Assembly (NCBI GenBank): GCA_049698695.1
Contig: JBAVYH010000105.1
Span: forward strand, 1 to 64,000
Direction: 5' to 3'
Origin: Bog-375 sp049698695
GTDB lineage: Bacteria; Acidobacteriota; Terriglobia; Bryobacterales; Bryobacteraceae
DNA: 64,000 nt
A program made the position numbers and the translations under genes. The notes under the pieces were generated by a model. It saw only the letters and a program-made list of their open reading frames with translations, was not told where the DNA came from and searched no databases. Shown piece after piece: positions 26,691 through 35,882 of the stretch (the first letter of the stretch is position 1; each line of letters starts with the position of its first letter).

Positions 26691-27995
26691 ATGCTGAAGC
26701 TACTGTTAGTGGAAGACGATCCGGCGCTGCAGTTCACCATCCAGACGGCGCTCGAGGAAAAGGGGTATCTGGTGGACGCAGTTTCCACCACGGGCGACGC
26801 CCTCGAGCGGCTGAGCGGCGAAGCCTACCCCGTGGTGGTCTCCGACATTTACGTTGATGAGCGCACCGGCCTGGACGTGCTGGAAGCCGCCCGCAGCCGC
26901 GACCCGCTCTGCGCGGTGATCCTGATGACCGGCCGCGGCACCATGGAAACCGTGATGGCCGCCACCCGCGGCGGCGCTTTCGACTACATCGCCAAACCCT
27001 TCGATCTGGACGTGATGATCGACGCGATCGAGCGCGCCGAAGCCGCGCGCCGCGACGAGGGCAGCGAGGCCGAGAGCGAAGAGATGCCGGAAACCGAAAT
27101 GATCGGCAACACGGCGGCCATGGTGGAGATTTACAAAGTGATCGCGCGCGTGGCGCCCACCGACGTCACCGTAATCATCGAAGGCGAAACCGGCACCGGC
27201 AAGGAAGTGGTGGCGCGCATGATCTGGCGCAACAGCCTGCGCGCCGGCCAGCCGTTCTCCGCCGTGGATTGCGGCTCCATCGCTCCCTCGCTGCTCGAAA
27301 GCGATTTGTTCGGCGCTGTGCGCGGCGCTTACACCGGCGCCGACCGCGACCGCACAGGCGTCTTCGAAGCCGCCCACCGCGGCACGGTATTCCTGGACGA
27401 GATCGGCGACATCGACACCAATTTCCAGCTCGCCCTGCTGCGCTTTCTCGAAAACCATGAGATCCGCCCCGTCGGCGCTTCTCGGCCCAAGGATGTCGAC
27501 GTCCGCGTGCTGGTTGCCACCAACCGTGACCTACAGCGCCTGGTGGAAGAAAAGAAGTTCCGCGAAGACCTGTGGTACCGGCTGAACACGGTGCGCATTT
27601 CGATCCCGCCGCTGCGCGAGCGGCGCGCCGACATTCCGCTGCTGGCGCGCTTCTTCGCCAACAAGTACAACGAGCGCTACCAGCGCGAGATCAAGCTGAT
27701 GGATTCCGGCGTGCAGGCGCTCAAGGATTACACCTGGCCCGGCAACGTGCGCCAGTTGCAACACCTGGTGGAGCGGCTGGTGATTCTCGCCGAGCGCATC
27801 GACGGCGAAACCGTGCTCAACGCCCTCGCCGCCATGGAATCGCGCGAGCGGCCCGTCGAAACTCTGGCCGATGCCGAAGAAGAACAGATCCGCCGCGTGC
27901 TGGCCGCCACCGGCGGTAACAAGAGCAAAGCCGCGCAGGTGTTGGGCATCGAGCGCAAGACGTTGTATCGGAAGTTGGAAAGGATGAAGCTGTAG
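26691..27995 (+). CDS. NtrC-class sigma54-dependent response regulator
   Basis: The 434-residue protein has a receiver (1-120, phospho-acceptor Asp52 in SDIYVDERTG, LysPhe in AKPFD), an AAA+ domain with Walker A GETGTGKE at 165-172 and the sigma54-contact loop as GAYTGA at 212-217 (Tyr for the usual Phe, a known tolerated variant), Walker B VFLDEIGD, and a Fis-type helix-turn-helix at the end (NKSKAAQVLGIERKTLYRKL). The ATG at 26691 follows an AAGGAA Shine-Dalgarno. It should activate sigma54 promoters in response to the CHASE2 kinase; target genes are not evident in the window. Confidence 0.94.
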   Translation: MLKLLLVEDDPALQFTIQTALEEKGYLVDAVSTTGDALERLSGEAYPVVVSDIYVDERTGLDVLEAARSRDPLCAVILMTGRGTMETVMAATRGGAFDYIAKPFDLDVMIDAIERAEAARRDEGSEAESEEMPETEMIGNTAAMVEIYKVIARVAPTDVTVIIEGETGTGKEVVARMIWRNSLRAGQPFSAVDCGSIAPSLLESDLFGAVRGAYTGADRDRTGVFEAAHRGTVFLDEIGDIDTNFQLALLRFLENHEIRPVGASRPKDVDVRVLVATNRDLQRLVEEKKFREDLWYRLNTVRISIPPLRERRADIPLLARFFANKYNERYQREIKLMDSGVQALKDYTWPGNVRQLQHLVERLVILAERIDGETVLNALAAMESRERPVETLADAEEEQIRRVLAATGGNKSKAAQVLGIERKTLYRKLERMKL

Positions 27996-28035
27996 GGGGG
28001 CGGGGCGGAGTGGGGCGGTATCGCATCTCGCGTGG

Positions 28036-28296
28036 TCAGACCATGCGGTCGTAATCGGAGTGACTGCCGATCCAGTACCAGACAATGCGATCTTTCTTCA
28101 GGACCGCCAGCGCGCGGTAGCCGAGTCCGATGCGAGCCGAATAAATGTCGTCCTCACCTTCCAATTTCTTGAATTGCAGGCTGGGGTGGGCCGGATTTTC
28201 CTCGAAGAGCCGATAGGCGCGTTTCGCATCCCGCTGAGCGGCCAACGGCAAGGCAGAGAACAAATGCCTGAACTGCCGAGTGGTTCTGGACTGCAT
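28036..28296 (-). CDS. RelE/ParE-family toxin
   Basis: The 86-residue basic protein matches the RelE/ParE fold: an N-terminal helix pair (RDAKRAYRLFEENPAHPSLQ), then a strand set FKKLEGEDDIYSARIGLGYRA and LKKDRIVWYWIGSHSDYDRM. The C-terminal WIGSHSDYDRMV resembles HigB/RelE-like mRNA interferase or ParE gyrase-inhibitor members; the sequence alone does not say which. It starts in an ATGA overlap with the upstream antitoxin, the usual operon form of type II toxin-antitoxin modules. Confidence 0.8.
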   Translation of the reverse strand: MQSRTTRQFRHLFSALPLAAQRDAKRAYRLFEENPAHPSLQFKKLEGEDDIYSARIGLGYRALAVLKKDRIVWYWIGSHSDYDRMV

Positions 28297-28511
28297 CAGA
28301 GCGAATCGGCCAGTGGCTGAGTCTCGCCCCTCTCGTCCTCCTCGAGGGCTTCCCGCGCCATGCGGCGCATTACATCGCGCTTCTCGGCAAAGCGTTTCTT
28401 CCAGTCCTCCTCGTCAGCCAGCGACGCCAGGATCTGGGACGCAATCGCATCCTGCTCATCCGGAGGCAACGAGACTACCTTTTCCAACGCCTTGTCCAAC
28501 AGCGAGGACAT
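28296..28511 (-). CDS. Putative antitoxin of the RelE/ParE pair
   Basis: A 71-residue, highly charged helical protein, MSSLLDKALEKVVSLPPDEQ at the N terminus and an acidic C-terminal tail (EALEEDERGETQPLADSL). No ribbon-helix-helix or AbrB motif is obvious; the LPPDEQDAIAS pattern is common in small antitoxins beside RelE/ParE toxins. The ATG at 28511 is chosen because upstream sequence falls into a palindromic repeat. Its stop overlaps the toxin start, which is the main reason for the call. Confidence 0.72.
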   Translation of the reverse strand: MSSLLDKALEKVVSLPPDEQDAIASQILASLADEEDWKKRFAEKRDVMRRMAREALEEDERGETQPLADSL

Positions 28512-28580
28512 ACTTCGATCATACCAACGGCCGCCGGGATCCGCCATCGAGCGGGAGAAGGCGGATCTCCGCGGTAGCCC

Positions 28581-28607
28581 TGGCGCACGCACTCGTGCGT
28601 GCGCCAC
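28581..28607. repeat. REP-like palindrome, family A (12-bp perfect stem)
   Basis: TGGCGCACGCAC and GTGCGTGCGCCA form a perfect 12-bp inverted repeat with a 2-base centre, followed by C to complete the GCGCCAC tail. It shares the ACGCA/TGCGT core and the GCCAC tail with the hairpin at 5825-5847. It lies between the esterase stop and the antitoxin start. Confidence 0.7.
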
Positions 28608-28620
28608 ATTTGCCTTGCGA

Positions 28621-30147
28621 CTACGGCGCCGGAATTTCCTCTTCCGAGGTGAACGGAGACGCCGGCAAGCCGTCGGAGTTGAAGAGGTTGACCACCGGCG
28701 CATTCGCCCAACCGTAGCGGACATACTTCGGCTCTGCTACTTGCGCATTGCTGACCACAACGGTCTCGCCATCGATGCGCGCCGTCGCGGCCACAAAGTG
28801 GCCGTCGTCGCCGGCGATCTCGAAACCTTTCAGCGCCTCTCCTTTGGCAGACAGTCCCTTCGCCGTGTGGTCGAACCAGACGCGCACGGAGTCGCTCTCG
28901 GGCGTGGCCTGTCGAAACAGCGGGCCGGAATACTCGACGTTTTCGCCATAAGCTAGGGCTCGCGCAGCCAGGGCGAGGCGCGCGCCGACCGTCTGCTTGT
29001 CGGCGGGATGGACGTTGTCGGGATCGCCGATATCGATCGTCACCGCCATCGCCGTATTGGCCACCGAGAGGGTGCGGCGCTGCGCTTCGCGGATGATGGC
29101 CCAGTCTTCGGTGGCGTCCGAGGTGAAGCTGGAGATTTGCACGTAGAGGAACGGAAAATCCCCTTCGCGCCACTGCGTGCGCCAGTCGGCAATCAGGGCG
29201 GGAAAGATTTTGGCATACATAGGAGCCCAGGCCAGGCGGCTGTTGGATTCGCCCTGATACCAGATCACGCCCTTGATGGTGTACGGGGTTGCGGGAGCCA
29301 CCATTCCGTTGAACAACGCGGCGGGAGCCCAGGATGCGGGGTTGGGGTGCCATGGGTGGTGCGGCGCTGGCTGGCCCGCCTGCTTGGCGGCCAGATCTTC
29401 GCGCCTTTCCTGGGCCAGGATCGCCGAGATTTCGCCTTGCGTCTCCATCATGTGGGCGCGGGTGGCGAAGACGGGTATGAGGCCCGCATCGGCGGAGATG
29501 GCCCGCAGGCTCGTCCATGCTTCCGCCACGGTGCCGCCCCAGGTGGAATCGATGAGTCCGATGGGAACGTGCTCGCGGGTGTTCAGCTCGCGTCCGAAGA
29601 AGTAGGCCACAGCCGAAAAGTCGGCGGCTGTCTCGGGAGAGCAGACCGTCCATGAGGCGTCGCTGTTGAAGAGAGGGAAGTCGGCGGCCTTTTCGCGTAT
29701 GTGAAGCAGCCGAATTTGCGGCTGGCCGGCGTGAGCAATTTCCTCCGCAGAGTTATTCATCGGGGCGCCGGGAAAGCCTTTCAAAGGGAATTCCATGTTC
29801 GATTGGCCCGACGCAAACCAAACGTCGCCGATCAAAACGTCGTCCAGCACGATCTTGTTACTGCCGGTTACGGTGAGGTGGTAGGGGCCGCCGGCGGGTT
29901 CGGGAGGCAGGAAGACGCCCCAATTCCCCAAGCTGTCGCCGGTGACATCGCGGCTGACTCCATGGAACTCGACCGTGACCTTCTCACCGGGATCCGACCA
30001 ACCCCAGATGTGAATGGGCTTATCGCGCTGCAATACCATATGACTGCTGAGAATCCCCGGCAGCCTGGCTTCGCACGTTCCAGTTCGTGGGCAACAGGCC
30101 AGCAGAATAGCGAGAGCGCAGAAGCGAAGGGTAGTTTTGACGGGCAT
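28621..30147 (-). CDS. Sialate O-acetylesterase (SASA family), exported
   Basis: The 508-residue protein has a signal peptide (TLRFCALAILLACCPRTGTC) and the carbohydrate-esterase plan: an N-terminal beta-sandwich (LPGILSSHMVLQRDKPIHIW), the Ser block WFASGQSNMEFPL, GVIWYQGESN, and the Asp/His block IDIGDPDNVHPADKQTVG. Relatives remove acetyl groups from sialic acids or plant polysaccharides in the periplasm or outside. The ATG at 30147 gives the signal peptide; an open frame to 30483 overlaps the next gene and is not used. No other polysaccharide gene is beside it. Confidence 0.9.
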   Translation of the reverse strand: MPVKTTLRFCALAILLACCPRTGTCEARLPGILSSHMVLQRDKPIHIWGWSDPGEKVTVEFHGVSRDVTGDSLGNWGVFLPPEPAGGPYHLTVTGSNKIVLDDVLIGDVWFASGQSNMEFPLKGFPGAPMNNSAEEIAHAGQPQIRLLHIREKAADFPLFNSDASWTVCSPETAADFSAVAYFFGRELNTREHVPIGLIDSTWGGTVAEAWTSLRAISADAGLIPVFATRAHMMETQGEISAILAQERREDLAAKQAGQPAPHHPWHPNPASWAPAALFNGMVAPATPYTIKGVIWYQGESNSRLAWAPMYAKIFPALIADWRTQWREGDFPFLYVQISSFTSDATEDWAIIREAQRRTLSVANTAMAVTIDIGDPDNVHPADKQTVGARLALAARALAYGENVEYSGPLFRQATPESDSVRVWFDHTAKGLSAKGEALKGFEIAGDDGHFVAATARIDGETVVVSNAQVAEPKYVRYGWANAPVVNLFNSDGLPASPFTSEEEIPAP

Positions 30148-30233
30148 AAGTACATTCTGATGCAATGAGCACCATGGGTGGGCAACGATGAACGCGCCTG
30201 GGAGCGCCTGCCGCCACGCGCTCTTGCTCGCGG

Positions 30234-30854
30234 TCAGTCCACGTCCTCGCCGTAGGCGACTTTCAGCCAATGTTTGACCTCGGCGTCGATTTGGTCGGTC
30301 GATTCGATGCCGATGCGGTGAGTGATGCGGTCCTTCTTGGCGTAGCCGCCGGTTTCGGTCAGCCTGCCGGCTCCCTTGCGCGCACCCAGCGCGAAACCGA
30401 AATCGATGCGCGTGCGCGTAGCGGGCTTGATCTGGGCGAAAACGTGGTTGCGGTAGAGCGGCACCATGGTCCTGCAAGGACACGCCTTCACGTCTTCGCC
30501 CAGGCTGAGCCCCAGCCGCAGCAATTCGTCATAGATAAGCCGCAGCGGCGAATACGGCCCGCGAAACATGGCTTTCACGTAGCGCTCCGCGGCTTTGAGA
30601 TAGCTTTCCGGGCTGTCCATATCGGCATCCTTGCCGGAGGCGCGCTGCGCAATCCAAATGGCCGAGTTAGTGCCCAGCCGGTGCTCCTGCTTGAGCCAGG
30701 CAATACGCTCTTTCTCGCCCGGCGGCCCGGAGGCTTTCACCAGCGCCAGCCACGCGCTGAGCGAGCGCCCGGTCTTCTCTTTGAGGCTCTCGCGCCAGTT
30801 GGTAACAAACGCAACACTGGGATGCACACTGTAAATGGATGTTATCTTCGCCAT
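30234..30854 (-). CDS. DUF4287 plus DUF5655 domain protein
   Basis: The 206-residue cytoplasmic protein has an N-terminal DUF4287 (about 10-70, VTNWRESLKEKTGRSLSAWL and KERIAWLKQEHRLGTNSA) and a C-terminal DUF5655-like part (about 85-206, MFRGPYSPLRLIYDELLRLG with VPLYRNHVFAQIKPATRTRI). The two domains often occur together; neither has a proven function. The ATG at 30854 gives the normal N terminus. The gene is isolated and divergent from the decayed permease 82 bases away. Confidence 0.82.
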   Translation of the reverse strand: MAKITSIYSVHPSVAFVTNWRESLKEKTGRSLSAWLALVKASGPPGEKERIAWLKQEHRLGTNSAIWIAQRASGKDADMDSPESYLKAAERYVKAMFRGPYSPLRLIYDELLRLGLSLGEDVKACPCRTMVPLYRNHVFAQIKPATRTRIDFGFALGARKGAGRLTETGGYAKKDRITHRIGIESTDQIDAEVKHWLKVAYGEDVD

Positions 30855-30936
30855 TCTTCGGGGCAGTATAACATTGGGGGCGAATGGCCCGGAAGATCGC
30901 GGAACCAGGGGGCGCTTGTATGCGTAATGGCGAAGC

Positions 30937-32048
30937 ATGAACCGATTACGGCAGGACCTTATCGTGGCGGTGCGCCGGCTGCGCAAGAGCCCTGGGTTTA
31001 CCGCTGCGGCCATCGTCACGCTGGCGCTCGGCATCGGCGCGAATACGGCGGTGTTTACGGCGGTGAACGCCCTCGTCTTCCGCCCGCTCCCGGTGGATCG
31101 GCCGCAGGACCTGGTGTTTTTGAATCTGCGAAGCTTCAAGACAGAGGTCCCGGTTCAGTCGTATCTGAATTACCTGGACTTCCGCGACCGCAATCAGGTA
31201 CTCCGTGGGCTGGCGGGCTACCGCATGGCGCCCGTCAGCCTGAGCGTCGCCGAGGGCAAGAACGCGCGCATATGGAGCTACGAGGTTACCGGAAATTACT
31301 TCGATCTTCTGGGCGTGGGTGCGCTGCGCGGGCGGGTACTCGATGCCGGTGACGGCCGGACGCGCCTTGGGCATCCGGTGGCGGTAATCAGTTACACCTG
31401 CTGGCAGCGGCGGTTCAACGGCGATCCTGAGATCGCCGGGAGGAGGATCAAGCTGAACGGCCTGGACTACACCGTGGTGTCTTCCGCCCGATCGAGCAAT
31501 CCTACAGTTCGGACACCACCATCCTGGCGCGTTCGGCACTGCCGGAGGAGCAGGTGGTGGCGATGTTGCGGCGCGCCGTTCTGGAACTGGACCCGACGAT
31601 ACCGATCTACGAGGCCGGCAGCGTAACCGACCGGCTGGGGCTGGTGCTGTATCCGGCACGCGCCGCGGCCGCCGTGTTGAGCGCGTTTGGATTGCTGGCA
31701 GTCGTGCTGGCGGCGACCGGCGTATATGGAATGGTGGCCTATGCCGTTTCGCGGCGCACGCGCGAAATCGGGATTCGGATAGCGCTGGGAGCCACGCGGC
31801 TGGAAGTGATGGTCGTGGTCCTGCGGCGCACCGGGTGGTTGCTGGCGATCGGGGGTTCGGCGGGACTGGCGGCGGCGCTGGCCGCAGGACGGCTGTTTGC
31901 GCCAATTCTGTATGGGATTAGCGCGACCGACCCAGTAACTTATGCCGTGGCGGTGGGACTCATGGCGCTGGTGGCTGTCGCCGCCTGCTGGTTCCCGTCG
32001 CGCCGGGCGATGGCAGTGGACCCGGTGACCGCGCTGCGCACGGAGTAA
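30937..32048 (+). pseudogene. ADOP-type permease with a large internal deletion
   Basis: The 5' part (from ATG 30937) is a typical permease N terminus, RLRKSPGFTAAAIVTLALGI with the first MacB core up to KLNGLDYTVV. At about 31479 the reading frame and the homology jump: the +1-shifted frame carries on as VFRPIEQSYSSDTTILARSA and then the C-terminal FtsX block (GVYGMVAYAVSRRTREIGIR) to a stop at 32048. Roughly half of a normal 800-860-residue permease is missing, and the two halves are out of frame, so a full protein cannot be made. The 3' part could express from an internal start, but this is unlikely to be functional. Confidence 0.85.
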
Positions 32049-32113
32049 GCAGGCGGCGCAGAACACTGCGGCAGGCTGCGTCGATCGCAAGAATGTGCAG
32101 ACCGCCGCTCCGC

Positions 32114-35100
32114 TTAGAAGCTCAGCCGTATCCCCATCTGGGCGGCGAATGGGATGCCGACGGTTGTGCCGGGGCCGAAGAAATCGCCCAGCCCGCCGGC
32201 GGGCACGCGCAACTGGTTCAGGCTGGTGATCGGCTGCGTCTGGGAGCAATCCGCATTCAGGCAGAACGCGGTGGCGTTCGCAAGATTGTTGACTGGCAGC
32301 GGCAGCGCGGCCAGGCTGGTGACGTAGTTCGCGCCGGGATTGTTGCGATTGAACAGATTGAACATTTCGAGAAATGGAGTGGCCTGCCAGCGTTCGCGAA
32401 AGCGGAAGGGCCGGCTGACGCGAACGTCGGTCTGCAGGTAAGGCGTGCCGCGGAATTGGTCCATGCCGGTTTCGACTCTATTCACCACCGCCCGGTCGTC
32501 GAGCGGATCTCCCAACGCGTTGACGTCCACCGGCGTGGTCATGGTGAAGGGGCGGGCGCTTTCGGCCTGGCTCAGCAGCGAAAATTCGAGGCCGCCCGGC
32601 AGGCGAACTGTGCCGGCGATCACCAGTCGATGCGTCACGTCCTCGCCGGACGGACCGTAGTCTCCTTTGGCAAAGGCGTCGAGCGGGTTGCAGACCCCGT
32701 TCACATAGTCGAAGAGCTCGCCCAGGACGCAGCCCCACGTGTCGGCCCGCGACAGCGTGTAGTTCACCATCACGCTGGCCCGCGAGATCTTGCCTTGCAA
32801 GTGAATCGACAGGCCGTCATACACGGACCGGTTGTCGGTCCGGAAGACGGCGATGCTGGGGACGTTCGCCTGCTGGGTGGCGACGTCGCTCGCGAACAGC
32901 GGCGAGAACAGCGTGTAGCCGGGCTCGTATTGGTAGCGCCGGTAACCGTGCATCCCGGTTTCGTGAGTCCAGTCCGCGCCGATCATCCAGTTGGAATGAA
33001 ACGAGCGCTCCACTCCGGCGCTGGCATCGAGCGCGTAGGGCGTCTTGTAAACCGGATCGATGATGGCGCCCGCGCCGCCATTTGCCGCGCCCGGAAGGCA
33101 GCCGGCGTCGGAAGGCAGAACGCACGGCGCCGGTGCTTCATTCACCGCCTGAAAAGCAGTCACCCAGCCGTTCTGCGCCAGGTCGTTATAGTAAAGGCCG
33201 GCGCCTGCCCGGATCACCGTGCTGCGGTCCCGTCCCAGGGCGTAGGCAATGCCCAAGCGCGGCGCTAACGCCAGCCGGTAATCATGAGGCGCGCCCGGAT
33301 GCTGAAAGAGCGGCACCTGCAAGGCAGCGAGGGTAAGCAGAGCGGGGTTGTCCAACTGGGATCGGCCGGACGCCGCGAATAATCCGAACGTGGTGTCATA
33401 GCGAACTCCGTAATTCACGGTGAGCTGCGGCGTCGCCCGCCAGGAGTCCTGCACGTAGGCGCCCAGGCGCTGCACGTTTTGGGCGAAGCTGCCGTTGCCG
33501 GCCGGCGTGCTGGAGCAGACGGTTCCCGGCGTGACCTGGAGCGCCGCCGTCGGCGTGCAGCTCAGATCCACGGCGAACTGCTGCGGGTTTTGCACGTAAT
33601 CGACGGGGTCCTGCGCGAATACCGTAAGGTTTTCCGCGTTGCCGGGAAGCGCGCCGCTCAGCACCGGCTCATGGATGAAGTCGACGCCGAAACTCGGCGA
33701 GTGGCGGCCGGAGGAGTGGTTCACGCTGTAGCGGATCTGGTATTTTTCCTGGTCCCGTGCCACCGGGAACGCGGTGATCGGGGTCACGAACTGGTTGTCT
33801 CCGAACGTCTCGAAGCCGGAAATCGTCTGGTAGGTGGAACTGAAGGGAAAGGCGAGCGCGAAACCGAAATCGGAGTTGCGCGTTTCCGTCAATCGCAGGC
33901 CGCCGGTCGCGAGGGTGAAGGATCCAATCCAAGACGGGCTGAAGATCGATTGCTGTCCCAGCACCGCGTTCCAGTAGTTGGAATGAGAAGTAGCGCCGGT
34001 GGAGGGCAGCGTTGCCTGCTGAACGAAAGCGTTGTCCGTGGTGTAGGTCTCGGCGGCCAAGCGCAGGAACCATTGCGAACGCGCCGATTGCGCCCAATCG
34101 AGGCGAACCGTTCCCATGTAATCGCGGAACGGCACGGAGACGTTGTTGGGCACGGAGATCGAGCTTACGCCGGGAATCAGCCCCTGCGCGACAAGCGAAG
34201 CCAGCGCGTTGAACTGCGTCAGGCTCGCCGGGCTGTAGGCAATGCTGGCGTCCTCGTGGATTCCTTCGAACGATGCGAAGAACCACAGCTTGCCTTTCAC
34301 CGCCGGACCGCCGAGCGTGGCGATATAGTTCTGCCGCGAGAACGGCTGTTTGGGCAAGGGCGCGGGATTCTCGATCGGGTAGCGCGCGTCCAACGCCGCG
34401 GCGCGCTCGTAGAAAGCTCCTCCACCATGCCAGACGTCGGAGCCGCGCTTGGTGGTGATCACCACCGAGCCGCCTACCGTCCTGCCCGTCTCCGCCGTCT
34501 GCTGCGACGTCTGGACGGCAAACTCCTGAATCGCATCGGGCGAAAAACCTTGCAGGAAGCCCCCGATGTAGTCGTCTGAATTATCGCCCCCATCCACGGA
34601 AAGCACGTCGTTGAGCCCGGAGCTGCCGCCGAACGAAACCGCCGTGATGCGCGCCTTGGTTGGATCCGATGGCTCAACCGGCTCGGTCCCGGGAACCAGG
34701 TAGGCGATATTGGCAAAGCTCCGGCTCGCCAGTGGAATGGCCGCCAGGTCTCCGGCAGTGACCACGCCGCCGTGCACCGCGCTGGTGGTATCGACGGGCT
34801 GGGTGGCGATCGAAGAAGCCTGCCCTTGCACGTTGACTGTCTGCTGGCTGGCGGCCGGCCGCAGGGTCACGTCGGTTTCGCTCACCGAACTCACTTTGAC
34901 CGTCACGCTGGCGCGGGCCGCGTCAAATCCGGCCGCCTGAACGATAAGCTGGTAGGCGCCGGGCAGCAGATCGTGGAAACCGAATTCGCCACGGCTGTCA
35001 CTCTTGGCTACCCGCTCGACAGAGGATTCGGAAGCCCGCAGCAGAACCGTGGCCGAGTCAACCCGGCCGCCGCTCGCATCACTGACCGTGCCGGCGAGGC

Positions 35101-35242
35101 TGCCCCGGAAATCCTGAGCCAGGCACACCAAGGGGGCCAGACAGACGCCCAGCGCCACGGTCATGGCGAGCGTGCGAGACGCCGCGCCGAGGGAACCGCA
35201 GATAAACGCAAGATGAAGTTTCAAGGTGTCCGATCCCCCCAA
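32114..35242 (-). CDS. TonB-dependent receptor, Oar-like, with carboxypeptidase-regulatory domain
   Basis: A 1042-residue outer-membrane protein. After a signal peptide ending around LVCLAQ there is a carboxypeptidase-regulatory-like (Ig-fold) domain at about 45-130 (RGSLAGTVSDASGGRVDSAT), a plug (about 145-270, with SVDGGDNSDDYIGGFLQGFS and GGSVVITTKRGS), and a long beta-barrel ending with IPFAAQMGIRLSF, whose terminal Phe suits outer-membrane assembly. Acidobacteria have many such receptors; the ligand is unknown. The first codon is a TTG at 35242; a TTG at 35224 or an ATG at 35164 are other starts, the last still giving a signal peptide. Confidence 0.9.
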   Translation of the reverse strand: MGGSDTLKLHLAFICGSLGAASRTLAMTVALGVCLAPLVCLAQDFRGSLAGTVSDASGGRVDSATVLLRASESSVERVAKSDSRGEFGFHDLLPGAYQLIVQAAGFDAARASVTVKVSSVSETDVTLRPAASQQTVNVQGQASSIATQPVDTTSAVHGGVVTAGDLAAIPLASRSFANIAYLVPGTEPVEPSDPTKARITAVSFGGSSGLNDVLSVDGGDNSDDYIGGFLQGFSPDAIQEFAVQTSQQTAETGRTVGGSVVITTKRGSDVWHGGGAFYERAAALDARYPIENPAPLPKQPFSRQNYIATLGGPAVKGKLWFFASFEGIHEDASIAYSPASLTQFNALASLVAQGLIPGVSSISVPNNVSVPFRDYMGTVRLDWAQSARSQWFLRLAAETYTTDNAFVQQATLPSTGATSHSNYWNAVLGQQSIFSPSWIGSFTLATGGLRLTETRNSDFGFALAFPFSSTYQTISGFETFGDNQFVTPITAFPVARDQEKYQIRYSVNHSSGRHSPSFGVDFIHEPVLSGALPGNAENLTVFAQDPVDYVQNPQQFAVDLSCTPTAALQVTPGTVCSSTPAGNGSFAQNVQRLGAYVQDSWRATPQLTVNYGVRYDTTFGLFAASGRSQLDNPALLTLAALQVPLFQHPGAPHDYRLALAPRLGIAYALGRDRSTVIRAGAGLYYNDLAQNGWVTAFQAVNEAPAPCVLPSDAGCLPGAANGGAGAIIDPVYKTPYALDASAGVERSFHSNWMIGADWTHETGMHGYRRYQYEPGYTLFSPLFASDVATQQANVPSIAVFRTDNRSVYDGLSIHLQGKISRASVMVNYTLSRADTWGCVLGELFDYVNGVCNPLDAFAKGDYGPSGEDVTHRLVIAGTVRLPGGLEFSLLSQAESARPFTMTTPVDVNALGDPLDDRAVVNRVETGMDQFRGTPYLQTDVRVSRPFRFRERWQATPFLEMFNLFNRNNPGANYVTSLAALPLPVNNLANATAFCLNADCSQTQPITSLNQLRVPAGGLGDFFGPGTTVGIPFAAQMGIRLSF

Positions 35243-35305
35243 CGAGTCGGCGTAAAAGTACTCAACAGTCTAACGCAGACCGGAAGCGGCTTGCTACTGC
35301 GGCTG

Positions 35306-35839
35306 CTACTTTTGGCGTGAGTCTTCACCAGACAAGTGCAACGTACGTTCCATCCACATCACATCCCAATACTTTTCGAATTTGCGGCCCACCTGGCTGA
35401 AGGTGCCGATGCTGCGGAAGCCAAACCGCCGGTGCAGGGCATTGGAGGCGGGGTTCGGCTGCGCGATGCCGGCGACAATCCGGTTGATATCCTGATCGGC
35501 GATCGCCTCAAACAACGCCGCGTAAAGCAGCGTCCCCAGGCCCTTTCTCACAGCGTCCGGCGCACAGGCCACGCTTGCCTCAACCGTCGTGTCATAAGCC
35601 TCCTTGGTGCGAAAACGGCCGGTGCACGCATAGCCGACGACGCCGCGCACGGCATCGTCGGCCACCAGCAAGCGGTAGCGGCGGCCATCGGAATGATCGT
35701 GGAACCAGGCGACACGCTGCTCGGGCCTGAAGGGCTGGACATCGAAAGTGATGTGCGTGTTGCTGACGTAGTGGTTGTGGATTTCAGTCAGGCGCGGCAG
35801 GTCCGCCAGCGCCGCCGGGCGTACGATGACATTCGGCAT
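35306..35839 (-). CDS. GNAT N-acetyltransferase (phosphinothricin-acetyltransferase-like)
   Basis: The 177-residue protein follows the PAT/Bar-like GNAT pattern: N-terminal VIVRPAALADLPRLTEIHNH and YVSNTHITFD, substrate loop with VGYACTGRFRTKEAYDTTVE, acetyl-CoA loop RKGLGTLLYAALFE and ending HRRFGFRSIGTFSQVGRKF with W. Family members acetylate phosphinothricin, methionine sulfoximine or amino acids. The exact substrate cannot be read from sequence. It stands alone between the TonB receptor and dnaJ. Confidence 0.85.
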   Translation of the reverse strand: MPNVIVRPAALADLPRLTEIHNHYVSNTHITFDVQPFRPEQRVAWFHDHSDGRRYRLLVADDAVRGVVGYACTGRFRTKEAYDTTVEASVACAPDAVRKGLGTLLYAALFEAIADQDINRIVAGIAQPNPASNALHRRFGFRSIGTFSQVGRKFEKYWDVMWMERTLHLSGEDSRQK

Positions 35840-35882
35840 GCCGTTGCGCGGCTGCTCCGCGAGCCGTTGCGGCCGCTTCCGC

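Noticed and set aside
32093..33268. 391-codon plus-strand frame antisense to the TonB receptor
   Set aside because: Shadow frame; the opposite strand encodes a complete TonB-dependent receptor.
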